This document shows, one piece after another, positions 26,321 to 39,083 of a stretch of DNA of 64,000 bases. The translations under genes were made by a program, and so were the position numbers. The notes beneath the pieces were generated by a model. That model saw only the letters and a list, made by a program, of their open reading frames with translations. It was not told where the DNA came from and did no database searches. The first letter of the stretch is position 1, and the number at the start of each line of letters is the position of its first letter. The DNA comes from Phlebopus portentosus (taxonomy: Eukaryota; Basidiomycota; Agaricomycetes; Boletales; Boletinellaceae). The DNA lies in contig JAYXKI010000008.1 of NCBI GenBank assembly GCA_037892935.1, positions 1,364,001 to 1,428,000 of the forward strand, in the 5' to 3' direction.

Positions 26321-27379
26321 ATGCTCATATGCGACAATCCTGACTCAGTCTCACGGGCTCGCAACTTTCTGAAGGAAGCGCCCTATGTGCTGTTTGATTG
26401 CGAGGGACATACAGTAACATAAAAATGCCTGATGGATCTGAAAGTGTCTAGCTGGTGCAGTTGGACACGCCTCATGCGGATGATGTCTTTGTCTTCGACA
26501 TGATTGCCCTTCAGAAGAGCCGGCGCGCTACGAAAAACATACTCTCCCTGATATGCAATCCGACGATTCTTAAAGTGGGATGGGGAGGAGTAGAGGATTT
26601 CTCTGTGTTGGGTCGGATTTATAAGATATCCATTACGCCGTTTCTCGACGTGCAACTTGTCGATATTCACTCGCGCATTCGTCGCGGAGAGTCACGTCAG
26701 GTTCAAAAATCTCTCGTCTTGCGATTAGAGTTTCCCCCGAATCTGCCGTTGCAAAGCTGCAGATTGATGGTGTCCACAAGCTAGGTAGAATGGATCAAGC
26801 GTTGGTTGAACATGGTTTGCTCAATGTATCCAAGAAGGAAAGTGAGTAAGATCTTCAAGCTACGGATCAATTTTATTCTCATCCCTTCTAGATCACAGAG
26901 GAAGCTGGTCCGAACGGCCTCTGATCAATTCTGACAATCGCTATGCCGCAAACGATATCGTTCGCATCTCCGAACTACATGACCACTTAAAGCACTGCAG
27001 GTTTCTTTCCGCGAAACTTCTTGCGGATGTGATCGCCCGGACGACGCTGTAGATGGAGTTACACGGTCCGACAGGAATTTTGAATTTCCGGAGGCGATTC
27101 ATACTTTCCGGCATTCTACCTCTCGATATCATCAGCACCTCTATCAGTAGAAAAAGTTTCTTCACGAGGAATAGGGACTTGAGAAAGTGCACAGGCTGCC
27201 ATCGTGCTCTGTCTTGCGAAAGTTTCCCGCCATTCGACATACACTGTAGGACGGACGGGAAACGATTGCCACTGTGCAAGGTATGTATGTTTCTCGTGAA
27301 GAAAGAGGAATTCATCCTGCTAAATGCTGCGCAAACGGCAAAGAGGTTCGTAAAGAGTCTCTTGAAAGTGAATTACTGA
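26321..27379 (+). pseudogene. Second DEDDy exonuclease copy, decayed
   Basis: A paralogue of the exonuclease at 11.9-13.1 kb, in opposite orientation. Visible parts are MLICDNPDSVSRARNFL, Exo I as LFDCEG, DTPHADDVFVFDMIAL, GWGGVEDFSVL (Exo II), RYAANDIVRISELHDHL (Exo III) and the zinc pairs KCTGCH and LCKVCM. An intron with GTGAGT and CTTCTAG sits at the homologous position (about 26843-26891). Damage includes loss of the GRDLG-to-SLIS stretch after Exo I, a single-base slip in the C5 run at 26734-26738, and an in-frame TAG near 27050. The slip could be an assembly error, but the stop and the missing stretch argue for real decay. Confidence 0.72.
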
Positions 27380-28148
27380 TTTTTTTTGTGAGTTTTTCAT
27401 CGTCTCCTTTCTCTGGAAACACTCTTCTGACCATTGCTTCCAGACTAATCTACTCGGTAGCTCTCATGGCGAATATGTTAGCCTCGTTGTGTAAACCTGC
27501 AAGATAAATTCAGTTTTCACAGATTATATTTATCCAAAGCGGTTGTTAGAGAGCATAATCAATACAAGTACACTTTTGAATTCTCAAACCCACCCAGAGC
27601 CACCCTTACGGAAAAAACGGCCTTTATGAGCTAAGTGCCGTGGTTTATAAGACGCATCTCTATACATGAGAATACTAGACACGCACGGTAGTGCACGAAA
27701 TATCTGGATCTTACTAGTAAGAGAATGAATTATATGGGGGATAGCGAGACATGAGACCCCAGGCCGAGAATAATGAGCAAAGAGCTAAAATTCATGCTGC
27801 ATGGACCCTGTACGGCAGAACAAGTCCATATTATCAGATATACATATATCCACACTAGGCAGACAACCAGCCAGTGAAAACTCTTGAACCTCCGACTGAC
27901 TGACAGAGGCTATATCAGATTTGTCGGGTTCTGAGTGCAAGGGAGAGGACAGAGATTGACCTACTGAGTCCTTCAGGATGCGGACCTGGAGTTGCGTCAG
28001 ACGCAGAAAAGGAATGGATCGCAAATTTGGTGAAATATCCGTTGTAGGATCTGGATTTCCGACAAAAAAACGATGCGATTTCTGAAGATTAGCAGCTTGA
28101 GGAACTACAGATCAGGCAGAAAGAATCCCTTCACCACTGCCGTAAGTG
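27380..28148. other. Intergenic, nothing recognised
   Basis: Unremarkable AT-rich sequence between a plus-strand pseudogene and a minus-strand gene; both 3' ends face here. Confidence 0.4.
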
Positions 28149-29402
28149 TTAGCAGTCGGTGCATTGCGAAGAGCTCGTAGATGAGTTATTCCATAGCTCA
28201 GACGTCGCTCGAGATAAGTAGAAGATTGATGAAATCGAATCCTTGTCTTGTAAAGGTGATATACGGCCTAGAATCGAAGAATCGTTGCGCTCCTCAGCGG
28301 TCGGGTTCTCAGTCTGACACGAGTTGCCAAGGATACTGCGACGAGTAGAACTGCTTTCGTTCGTATGTGCACTCGTGGACGGATGAAGCAAGGCAAGACC
28401 GTAGGACGACATTGAACTGCCTTCGATGACAGTGATTCCAGCGCCTGGAGTAGACACGCATTTATTCGTCCCGCTGAGGAGAGTGGCAGTGCTACAAGCC
28501 GAGCTCAGTGATTCTCCTGCCTCCGTAATCGGTGAGAGCGGTCTGGGAAGGGCACAAGTATTGTGTCCACGGTCCGAGAAAATATCAGTCTGTGAGGAAG
28601 GCTGTCGCTGCGCAGGAATGGGAAGTGTGTCCATGGTGCTCGGCGGATACTTGGAGCGAGGTGTATTCTTGCCGACAGGCGCGCTGCGGTTTCGGACTGT
28701 AAGCGATTTTGGGCCTAACGGCACACTACTGGCAAGACCGATGTCACGGGCGATGATCCTTGACCAACGACGGTTCTGAAGTAAGCTCGGGTCTGGTCCA
28801 TCTCCAATTACCGAAGGCACAGTGATACGAATCTCCGGAATTGGCTGTAAGGTCTCTGGTAGGCTCTGTTTCCGAGATGAATGGAAAAGACTTTGTATCC
28901 AAGATCTTCTAACAACCGCGCGATGTGCCGAATCTGAGCGCCAACCGAGGAAGAATGCATTTTGGGGACGAGCAGGAGCACCAACGAGATTGATGTTATC
29001 ACCAAAACTTACCTCATCCCTGCACTTCACTTCCAATCCAAGACTGCAAGCTTGCGTCGCACTCTTCAACCTCGTCAGACCCAAATCTTTCATAGATGCG
29101 AGGTCGTTGAGCCACTGACGATTCGCCTCAGGATCCGAAAATACAAGAAGACTGGGACTAGTGACAAGTTTCTTTGAATGGGATCCCATCGTATGGCGGA
29201 TGCAAATAACAAGCACCGCTGTCACCGTGCAAAGTATAACAACAGACCATGAGACGGGTAGCAAAATCTCCAGAGGAATCCGAGATGAGACGGGGCTTGA
29301 GCTAGAATCGCGCGGTTGCGTGGGCATAGTGACAGAATGGGATATATTGCGAGATAGAAGGAGCGTGCTTTCAAGTGAATGTAATCTAGAATGTGAAATC
29401 AT
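28149..29402 (-). CDS. Single-pass membrane protein of unknown function
   Basis: One uninterrupted frame encodes 417 residues from an ATG at 29402. One strong membrane segment lies at about residues 45-70 (LLPVSWSVVILCTVTAVLVI), preceded by a short Ser/Pro-rich N-terminus and followed by a long hydrophilic Ser/Pro/Arg-rich tail. No other domain is visible. The layout would suit a plasma-membrane protein with a cytoplasmic tail, but orientation is not certain. A later ATG (MPTQPRDSSSS) is an alternative start. Confidence 0.55.
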   Translation of the reverse strand: MISHSRLHSLESTLLLSRNISHSVTMPTQPRDSSSSPVSSRIPLEILLPVSWSVVILCTVTAVLVICIRHTMGSHSKKLVTSPSLLVFSDPEANRQWLNDLASMKDLGLTRLKSATQACSLGLEVKCRDEVSFGDNINLVGAPARPQNAFFLGWRSDSAHRAVVRRSWIQSLFHSSRKQSLPETLQPIPEIRITVPSVIGDGPDPSLLQNRRWSRIIARDIGLASSVPLGPKSLTVRNRSAPVGKNTPRSKYPPSTMDTLPIPAQRQPSSQTDIFSDRGHNTCALPRPLSPITEAGESLSSACSTATLLSGTNKCVSTPGAGITVIEGSSMSSYGLALLHPSTSAHTNESSSTRRSILGNSCQTENPTAEERNDSSILGRISPLQDKDSISSIFYLSRATSELWNNSSTSSSQCTDC

Positions 29403-29935
29403 ACAACAATCTGATGGTAGAGCAGACGTAACCAGGATCGCGTCTGCGGCGCGCGGGCATCGATCCAGTCAGCCTTCAAAAAAATCTGACGTAATCAAAG
29501 TCAGTGAAGTAGAATAAATAACAGGAACCCAATTATACAAGTCGTGTACTGCTTCTACACTGGAGTTCAAAGAGAGACATTCCATCGAAAATCTCTTTCC
29601 GCGATATGTTCAATCGAGCAGAAACGGATCTCGACTGCATTGAGACTGTGTCCGAGTCAACACCAAAGATATGCTCTCTCCATCGTAATAGTCATTGGGA
29701 CGTAGGGGATCCTGTGCAGCTCTAAACAAATTAAGAAAGACTCGAGATGAGACCGTGGTAACCATTGATCCCGAGAATCTGTAGAAGTTCCCTTAAGAAC
29801 AGAGCGCGGAGTGAACGCAATGACTGGTCTCTTACATTGTTCCAAGAAAAAACAATGTAGGCTAGTGCGAATATCAGGAACTGATGCCTATCTGATTAGA
29901 GAAAAGAAAGCTCACCGGGGCAAAAGCCGTGAAAA

Positions 29936-31137
29936 CTACATTGATTGTTCGCATACCTGGAAGCTCTGTTTATTTTGCAGCATAAGAATATCATATGCTT
30001 TCTTACATATCATTGTCTACGGGTAAGTAATCAGTATAGACGGAAGTTGGAGATGATGCGGGGAAAGGAGGGCACGCACGAGAAAGAATTGAATACCGTC
30101 GCTGTAAATAATTCTGACAAGGTTTTGGGACTCTAGCCGAGGTCTAGACAGGGCATTCAGGATGAAGAATAGGACGAGGGATATGTCGAGCAATGCCTGT
30201 GAAGAATATGATACGAAGGAGATAAGAATATAAGGGACATGCAGCATACGTCGGGTATCCAAACACCGAGAGCGAGCCGGGGCGCCAACAGCGTAGCACA
30301 TCCTCGATATAACACAAAATCAAAGTACTTTATGGTATCTATAGTATAGCGGTCAGAAAGCCTCGCCAGAATAACGATCATATCAGGACGTACGATCAAT
30401 CTTGGCCATATTGACAAATGTGAATACCCATACAGTCACCTTGCCTATCACGAACACAAGAGATAATATCCATTTTCCGCGATTGCCAAACTCCCAAAGC
30501 TTATACAAGCGATAAAACACGACACCTGTAGGGGAGTTTGAGCTAAGAACTTTAAACAGGGAACTATCATTACCAGACGCTATGGACTCCAGTATAATAT
30601 CGGCGACACCGGTGAAAACAGTTGCATTTGAACACCTAGAATACTTGTGAGCGCTCTCTGAGCGCGGTGCATAATCATTATTCACTGATCGAAAAATGAG
30701 AAAGTATCATGTGTGGGAAACGATTGAGGCTTACCCATTTGTCGCTCAGCTTGATAACGGGCATTGTCACTGTTGAAATGAAAAAGTTGAGGACTATGCT
30801 AATTACTCAACGTAATGAGAAACTTGCTCATAAGTGCGACGATACATGTTGCAATCATCATGTAGCGAGAAATGAGGTAGAGGATCTTCATGGGTACGGC
30901 ATTCTCTCTGGAGTACTTTCGTTGCAACAGAGTAGACCATACGAGGCGAACTTCATCTGGAAAGCAGAGAAGCGTGTCATATGTGAGTACGGCGGTTCCT
31001 GATACTTGAAGATAGAGTCAAACACATCGAATCACAATAGAAAATATGAAGAGCCACTCACTGGTCACGTATCTCACGGCATATGCGTGGGTCAGTGCCA
31101 CGATCGGATTTTCTGCTAGACCTCCGAAGATATTCAT
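29936..31137 (-). CDS. DUF6533-type integral membrane protein
   Basis: Exons 31137-31062 and 31004-30807 join cleanly (57-nt intron) and give the N-terminal DUF6533 signature: TAVLTYDTLLCFPDEVRLVW then KILYLISRYMM. Further pieces follow with GT-AG introns: 30635-30574, 30525 onward with VVFYRLYKLWEFGNRGKWIL, then YRGCATLLAPRLALGVWIPD, ALLDISLVLFFILNALSRPR and IIYSDGIQFFL, all at expected family positions. One short exon near 30769-30735 joins with a one-base phase mismatch, and the last exon (stop at 29936) is weak. So the gene is either intact with a small annotation problem or lightly damaged. These proteins are abundant in mushrooms and have no known role. Confidence 0.68.
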
Positions 31138-31779
31138 GAGAAGTAACTGTCGTCATTAATCCCGGTTTTTGGAGCAGACTTTAAGTAGAATCGACACTAT
31201 ATAGATCAATGTTGGTAACAGCTCTTCGGCGATGCTGAATGAAGAACAGCTGCACGTACATGAATAGCTCACGGAAGCAGCGCAAAAAGGGGCGTTTCAG
31301 TACACAGAGATGAATCAAAGCTTCCGCCCATGCGAAACTGAACGTGAGCAGAGTACACGTTGAAAGGTTCCATTGGCAACTAATACACTATGCAGTGTTG
31401 ATGTAATTATGCCAGTGTTCGAACACCCGTCACCAGGAGAAAAGATAGATGGCGACTGAGATGTTCTACCTGCACGTGCTATCAATGCAATAGCTGATAG
31501 TTAGGAGACAATGCATTGATCAACAAGTAAGGCAGGCGCTCTGCTTGAAAATTAGTCAGATTACAGAGATATGCAGTTTTCTTTCCTTGTTCAGTAGTAC
31601 GGGAGCGACGCGACAAGTAAACGGGAAGTTTATTGAGCCATTTGGTTAGATGGCTTCAAAGTTGCTTGAAGTCCGTAGTAGATAATCGATGATAGATTGA
31701 TAGTGGCGATACAGAATAAAAGAGCTTCTATGGCGGTTCATAATGTTCTTTTAGTACAGATGCAGACGATCCAAGTAAG
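31138..31779. other. Intergenic, nothing recognised
   Basis: No frame or repeat stands out. It contains the presumed promoter of the DUF6533 gene. Confidence 0.35.
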
Positions 31780-32167
31780 TTACGCCGCAGGCTGAGTTAG
31801 ATATGCCTTCAAATGATCTGAACTGAGACGATGAGTACGTAGTGGAGCGACGTTAACCGGTGCTTGCCTCAGATGCAAGTCAGTTTCATGTGTGACAGTT
31901 CTTGCAAAACTCCGCGTGAATGGAGAGAAATACGTCTTCGAGAAGACTTGTTGACCCATATATTTCGTGGGATCTGGAGTCGGGTTGCTGATAAATATTC
32001 GAATAATCCATCGGGCCGGAACTGTGTCGTGAAGTTTACCGCTGGTTCGAGGTAGCCGATAAGTCCTATACAAGGTGGCCTAGAACAGCTTACCTGTAAT
32101 GGCTCAATGGCTGTTGTTGTGTTGTGGATGTGGAGATTGTAAGCTCCTCCTCGTGTCGAGGTACCAT
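31780..32167 (-). CDS. Small two-exon protein, unknown
   Basis: Exons 32167-32094 and 32041-31780 join in phase 2 across a 52-nt GTAAGC...CCAG intron to encode 111 residues (MVPRHEEELTISTST at the start, DHLKAYLTQPAA at the end). Splicing removes a stop and yields one continuous frame, which is the main support. No domain, signal peptide or paralogue was seen. Confidence 0.4.
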
Positions 32168-32320
32168 ATACAGTATCTAGAACACGCACTTCAACCGTAC
32201 GAACTGCATATCGCCGACGCAACATCTTATCCGTGCAGTGATTATTGTATCAGAGAGCCAGTCTGTCCCACTCTCTGCAAGCCGTGTAAGGAAGGAAGTG
32301 AATGAAAGTCGTCGGCGGTA

Positions 32321-32978
32321 CAGGCAAATACCGGTCCTTTAAACACTACCATTCCTTTGAACACCTCACATTTCCTCACTCAACTCTTCATTTCTCACCA
32401 CAAAAAAATTATGGTAGGTGCTTAATGTATCAATTGATATGTGTGTAAAATTTCAAAGAAAATGAGCAAGTTTTCGGGGCTGTGAAAATCAGATAGTCAA
32501 TAATTTTGGGAGTAGTTGGTAGACCTAAGGCTAAACACAGTGTTCTCAAGCAATCTTTTTACATTTAATTGTACTTTTAAGCACTCTATCCAATAATGTA
32601 GCATTTCGACTGTCTTCACTCAAATTTCATGGGAAAGCATGCACAAAATAAATTAATACAAGATGGACAAGCAAAAAGTGTGACAGGTGAATAAAGAATT
32701 CATTTACATAATAAGATCAGCATTTGTTACACGATTAGGCGAGACTTGCCGATTTGTAATGTCACATGGTGTTCAGAGGAGTGGTATTCTGTGACATTCT
32801 CTCTACTTTTTCATCTGTCCATATTTATTTTTTGTGGATATTTTTCATCTTGAAAATAATTAGGCATATAGATGACATGTAGGACTATCATTATATATAT
32901 TAATATTGAGGGAAAGATGTGCACAGTAAGCTGTGCAGGTGTTTTGTATTGGGTGTTCAAAGGACCGGTATTTGCCTG
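32321..32978. mobile_element. TA-flanked MITE (Tc1/mariner-like), copy 1
   Basis: A 658-bp AT-rich element begins CAGGCAAATACCGGTCCTTT and ends with the inverse complement, flanked on both sides by TA (32319-32320 and 32979-32980). There is no coding capacity. A second inverted motif related to the TIR (GGTGTTCAGAGGAGTGGT) lies about 190 bp inside the right end. The right end is 130 bp upstream of the CSE1 start codon. TA duplication points to the Tc1/mariner superfamily. Confidence 0.85.
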
Positions 32979-33107
32979 TACGGCTGGTGATTGACCGTCA
33001 CGTGACGGGAGGATGTCGCGTTGCGTTCGAACTTCGAAACGCGCCGCGATCAGCGAAGCCACAGTTCCTCTTGCTCTGTTCCGCGACCACGACTGACTCT
33101 GTTAGCA

Positions 33108-36100
33108 ATGTCTGACATCCCTACTCTACTACTTGCTTCGCTAAACCCTGCAACTCGCAAACAGGCAGAGCAAGGTCTTGCTACTCTTGCAGCTCAGCCA
33201 GGCTTTCTGTCGGCTCTTCTTCAACTCGTCATCACCCCAGGTCAAGATCGATCGATCCGATTAGCTGCTAGTGTTTATCTCAAGAACACAATCAAGCGTA
33301 GATGGGAAGAGGTATTGTGTTCTCGCTTAATTACGTGTCTAAAAGTGCTGATAGCCACTAGGATGAACCAGTTATTCCCGATTCTGAAAAACACCCTCTG
33401 CGTACACAACTTGTTCCCGCAATGATCTCTCTCGCGAGCCCGCTCGACAAAAACCTTCGTGCACAAGTGGCGGAGACTGTTTCTATAATCGCCGGATACG
33501 ATTTTCCGGAACGATGGGAGGGTCTTGTCAAGGTATGTCCAAGGCAGTTATGGGTTGTATGCTGTTCTCACCTTGAGCTAAGGAACTCGTGAACGCGCTC
33601 AATCCCGCACCGGATGCATACGCAATCAATCTCTCAGTTCTTGAAACTGCGCACTCTATATTTGGACGATGGCGGTCTGAGATGCGCACTAATGAGTTAT
33701 TCACGGTCATCAACTTCGTCCTGGCCCAGTTCGCAGAACCGTTCCTGCAAGTTCTCCGTTACACTGCAGGGATCCTCCTCGACAGTCCATTGCCTCCAAA
33801 CGAAGACGCGGAGACTGTTGCACAAGCAATGGTCGTCCTTCTCAATATTTTCTATGACCTTGTGTGCCAGGACCTCCCGCCAGCGCTTGAGGACGCTCAC
33901 ACCGAGTTCTTCGGCGCAGAAAACGGGATGTTCATCCGGTTTCTTTTGTGGGACCCCCTTGAGCTGCAAACTGACCCGGATGAACCGATGGCTAGCGTTT
34001 CTTCTCAAATAAAGACCGCTATTTTTGAGCTCGCTGAAGCGTATACTCATCGGTATCCGGAGCTGCTTATTAGCTCAAATTCAGTTGAGGCTTTCGTTCG
34101 CGCTCTCTGGGGTCTTCTTAGCGGTGGTCAGCGGTCCGGGGTCGCCTATGATGGCCTCGTAAGCCAGTCACTCCGTTTTCTTAGTACGGCTATCCGCTCT
34201 GGGAATTATCGAGGAATTTTCGAGAGCCGAGAGACTATCGATGGCCTTGTTGAAGGCGTTGTCGTACCCAATGTCTCGTTGAGGACGCATGAAGTAGAGC
34301 AGTTTGAAGACGACCCTCTCGAATATGTGCGTCTCGATCTCTCATTTGCTAGTGCAAGTTCGGCTGCGATTGCTGGCGGTTTGACTGCAGAAGGAACGAC
34401 ACGGCGCCAAGCCGCTGCAGATGTTTTGCGTGCCCTTGTTGCAAGCGGATACGAGGCAGTTACGACAGAAATTGTTCTCAGATGGATCGGATTAGGCTTA
34501 CATGAGTACGCGTCCGATCTGCGAGGTGAAGATAGCTGGAAGCGGAAAGACCAGAGTGTATATCTTCTCACTGCTGTCGCAACACTCGGAGCTACCGCTC
34601 AGGTAAGATGCCTTATTCTATCGACCTGCCACCCTCAGTGTTTAAGTGTTTAACCGTCTCGCAGCAAGGAGTGACGAGCACAAATGCTCTGGTTAATGTC
34701 GTAGACTTCTTTTCGCGAAACGTGTTCGAGGACCTACAAGCCGATTCCGACGCCGTGCATCCGATCCTTCAAGTCGATTCGATTCGCTTCTTATACTCTT
34801 TCCGAAACCAGGCAAGTTTATTATATTCTTCTTGACCTTTGAAGAGCCTCATTGATGGCATCATTACAGCTCACAAAGGAACAGCTTGTTTCTGTTCTTC
34901 CACTCCTCCTGCGCCATCTCGGTTCTTCCAATTACGTCACTTATACGTACGCCGCGACAACTATCGAACGGATCCTCGTCATCAAGCGCAACTCCCAATT
35001 ACTGTATGAAGCTTTGCTCGCCATCGCCGCATCTCGACTCAACGCCATTCTAGATTTAACCAAGAAGACATCCGCGAAGTTGCACCTCAAATTCTAGATG
35101 CTGTACTTTCTAGAGTCGAGTCAGGTGGCTCCCCGGAGAAGATTGCGGAAAATGATTACTTGATGAAATGTGCGTGTGCGACTTTTGTCCTCCGGCTCTA
35201 TCTGAATTACTCCGTGTAGGTGTCATGCGTGTCATACTTACTGCCCGCACGACGCTCATCCCCACCTATCAAAATCTTCTGCGACGTTTGATTGGCGTTC
35301 TTGGAGCAATCGCGAAGAATCCGAGCAATCCAAATTTTGACCAGTATATATTTGAAAGCATATCGGCTCTAATAAGGTACATGGGCACGGAGATTCCGCG
35401 AAAATCGTACTGAACCTGTGTGCAGGTTCACCGTCGCAACGTCTCCGGAGTCGCTTTCGACCTTTGAGAAAAATCTTTTCGGACCGTTCACAATTATCTT
35501 ACAACAGGACATCGACCGTTAGTCATCAACACCCCTGCGTATTTCCTGACCATATACTGACTGCCCGGTAGAATTCACTCCTTATGTGTTCCAAATTATC
35601 TCGCAAATGCTGGAACTACATCGTGGAGAAATTCCTGCCGATTACCGGTCCCTTTTCCCATTCCTTCTTCAACCGTCAAACTGGGCGCAGAAAGGAAGTA
35701 TTCCTGGACTCGTTCGCCTCCTAAAAGCTTTCTTGCGTACAGACGCCGCAGAATTGGCAAGCACGGGACAATTCACAAACATTCTAGCCGTTGTGCAGCA
35801 AAAACTAATCCCGTCGAAAATCAATGATACTTGGGGCTTCGAGCTGCTTCAAGCGATAGTCCGACACATTCCGCCGCCAGCACTTGACCAGTACATGAAG
35901 AGCATCGTAACCATGCTTCTGACTCGGCTACAAACTGCTCGCACGGACAACTACGTATATCAGTTGATCTATTTCTTCTTCTTTACGATGGCTATGAATG
36001 TGGAAGGACTGACGCCGGATTTCCTTATCCGTGCAATAGAAGGGGTGCAGCCTCAGTAAGTGCTGTACCGCAATAGCTGTCTCGTTTCTTTCCGACCTTG

Positions 36101-36654
36101 TTCATTTCAGGTTATGGTCGCAATTGCTGGGGAACGTCATCGTGCCGCAAGTGCATAGAATTCTTCCGAAAGACAGAAAAGTGGTCATCATTGGCATGAC
36201 GAAAATGCTATTAAGCAGTCCCCTTATGCTCTCTGAACCAGCTGTTGCATATTGGTGAGCTTTTTCGTCAATAGCTTCAACTCTGTTAATAAAATCCCTC
36301 AGGCCGACTGCATTCGCTGAACTCGCAAAGCTCTTCAGTGAATCCAAGCATCTACAAAGTGCACAGGCGACTGCGGCGGAAGATCCCGACGAGGTTCTGC
36401 GAACAATTGACTACGAGGAGCAGGGTGCAGGATACCAAGCCGCTTATTCAAAACTTGCTGCAAGCGAGGGTCTCCCCGAAGACCCGGTTAGTGAAGTAAG
36501 CGATTCTAGGGCATTTGTAGGAGAATCGCTGGTGTCGACTGTGAATAGAGAGCCGCGCATCCGTTCGCTTGTCCAAGCGGCAAGTCGTGGTGCGGGAGAC
36601 GCAGCAGTTGATGCTTTCGTTCAGAGCCTCTCAGCGTCAGGTTATAGTATCTGA
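33108..36654 (+). CDS. CSE1: Exportin CSE1/CAS (importin-alpha re-exporter)
   Basis: Eleven exons: 33108-33311, 33362-33532, 33583-34602, 34665-34811, 34870-35003, 35054-35169, 35220-35376, 35426-35517, 35572-36055, 36111-36254 and 36303-36654. They form an unbroken 1,006-residue frame. The protein starts MSDIPTLLLASLNPATRKQ, the importin-beta N-terminal HEAT repeat, and carries the CSE1 signatures EQFEDDPLEYVRLDL, SPEKIAENDYLMKCVMRVI and TPYVFQIISQMLELHRGE. With Ran-GTP it returns importin-alpha to the cytosol. The intron after exon 4 starts with GC (CAG|GCAAGT), all others with GT. This is the intact parent of the fragment array at 41.6-47.3 kb. Confidence 0.93.
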
Positions 36655-38930
36655 AAGCAGTTTGTTCCGCTCCGCTTGTTATGTCTTGTCACATGTCGAC
36701 TTAGCTTAGCATTCTGACCTTGTATATCCCTTTCGGGATGTGTAATTCTTACTACTTGGTCGACTTCTACACACAGACTATGTAATACATGTCCAGATCT
36801 TCCGGACAAAAGACGTGGCCAGCTAATGTATTTGACTGTGATGCTCATGTCCAAAGCATCTAGACATAGATTACAGAGTATATACAGTCCCATGACAAAA
36901 AGGTGTCACCTATGTTTTTGGGCCATTCTTGGTGTAATCTTCATTTTTCGTGCTCAATTTAGGCCTGTTGTTTCTGAAAAAATTGTACAATCATTTTATG
37001 ATATGAACCAACAGGCATGCAAAAATTTAACAGCAAAAACTTAAAAACTGAGTTGGAACTGGAAGCAGGCCAAAGTGACTACATGTACCAAATTGGGCCA
37101 ATTTTTCAGTACTTTTGACTTCCAGAGGCTCAACAACTCATTGAAACAACATGAAATTTTGCACATTTACATTTCTCATATGTGAGAATAACATATGATT
37201 TTTTCAGAACTTTGTGTTAAGCAAGAGAGCCTGGGCTGCACTTGGTGGGGTCAGAAAGTGCCAGTTTTCCCAGTTTTCCCTTTTGTTTTGCCTATTGTGA
37301 TCTCACTTGAGCTTTATTGCCCTCTAGACTCTTTTGCACAGATAGGGAAAATCTAGTAAATTTATATGATATGCAATACTATCAGAATAGCATGTTTACA
37401 AAGTCTCAAGCTAATAGCATATGTGAAAATATTTTTATCATCTGTAGGACATATGTTAAGGTATCTAACTAGGCTGTGTCATATATACACATGACATGCC
37501 CTAGTTAGGTTTACTCATAAGCTTTCTTCTGTGCTATATAAATAATTGTGAATTGAGTTGACTTGAATTTTGAAAAGCTCACATGTCCCTAGGCCATGTA
37601 TATATAAGTAGCTGGATTAAATAATAGCTTTTAATCTCATGGTCAGTACACCCATCATGCACATCAATCATCAAATTGCCATGCTCATCATCCTCACCTC
37701 TGAGCTCATTGTCTCCAATAATAAACTTGCATATCTCACTCGATTCTCAACTGTTTCTCATCATTTCTCTTGTAAAATTAATATAAAATATGGCAGAAAG
37801 TGTCTAATAGCTCAAATAATTCCTCAGGCTAAGAAACACTAGGAAATTTTGACTCAGATTTTTATTTCTGTTATATATTGGCAATATAGGATTTATATAG
37901 TAAAGCTATATAGAAGAGTAAATATCAGTGTCGTCTATGTCAGGAGGAGGGAGGAGGCTTGTAAGATCTAAAGAAAATTTCTCAAGAAATAAATAAAGTA
38001 ATATTCAGCTGAAGCGAACTGTAGCAAGAACACTAAGATGAGAGAACAAGAAAATATGTGAAAATATTTACACCAATAGATATAGCACATATTAGCTTTA
38101 CAATTGTGTCAAGAGAGATCTCTACCCTGTATCAGTTGTCATTGTTCTTGTTGCTAGTGTAATCATTGGATCTGGAGAGGTCTGTTGATGTTGAGTTGTT
38201 AGTATCTGTATCTTCTTCATTGGAACTATCTTTGATGATAGGTGCTGAAATTGCCTTTGGCTGCTTTATTACAATATATGCATTATTGGGACATTTATGC
38301 TTTCTTGTTCTTTTAGCTATTATACAATGCTGATAGCAGTCAGACAAGAATATAACATCATAACCAGTGAGACAAATCTCAATATTATCAGTCAGAATCT
38401 CCTCTTAGCAGTACAAGCCATTATATTAGGTGGATGAATTGAGAGTTGATCTAAGGTAGGCTAATACAATAACAAATAAGTGCAACTAAGATAATCCTGG
38501 CAATGTTGTGACCAGTAAGCATCTAAGATATACTTAAGCTTAAGTCATCACATGCTATGTTGAAGTGAAGGTAAGTAGAATAGTAAGACAAGGAAACAAA
38601 AGGAGAAAATGAAAGTAGCATCAAGCACTCAATAATTTACTGACTGGAGAAAAAATATGAAACCTTATCAAATACATAGAGTAGGACCATATATACATCC
38701 ATGCACAGCTATTATACATGACTAGTTGCATTAAATTTCTTTTATTGTGGTAAATTGAAAAATGCACAGTGAGATTGGCATAAGTTGCCAAAAGAAGCAA
38801 TAATTTGAGCTCCGCGTGAGAAAAAGCGTGCACGCGGCGATCGCGAGCCACCAATACAATACCACAATCTAATCTCTCCTTCCTTTGCCACGACGCGGTC
38901 GACACATTCTCCGGACTTCCGGACTATCGT
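36655..38930. other. AT-rich repeat-like DNA without genes
   Basis: Composition drops sharply after the CSE1 3' end. No convincing gene is present. Around 37450-37620 the run TGTTAAGGTATC, a TATA-like CTATATAAATAA and nearby GAGTTGAC look like part of a copia-type LTR, but neither end nor a target duplication could be fixed. A minus-strand frame at 38347-38132 (rich in Asn, Ser, Asp) may be a transposon remnant. Confidence 0.4.
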
Positions 38931-39083
38931 TCATGAGTCAGTCCTAGTCCTTCAGCGGTTGCTATTTTCGCGTACTTACCTTCCAGCTACAGTTCACGAC
39001 CACGACTACCGTTTACTAGTCAGCCCTTTAACTGTTGCTATCTCCTCGTACTCACCTTTTTCGTTTTTGCTTTTTCGTTCCAG

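Noticed and set aside
32811..33062. Minus-strand frame overlapping the MITE end and the CSE1 start
   Set aside because: It crosses the transposon boundary and the CSE1 leader, has no homologue in the window and is likely chance.
36880..36930. Possible Tc1-like end TACAGTCCCATGACAAAAAGG
   Set aside because: No inverted partner with TA was found within the next 2 kb, so an element cannot be claimed.
37450..38120. Solo copia LTR
   Set aside because: A TGTTAAGG start and a TATA-like box are visible, but neither a CA end nor a 5-bp target duplication could be paired with confidence.
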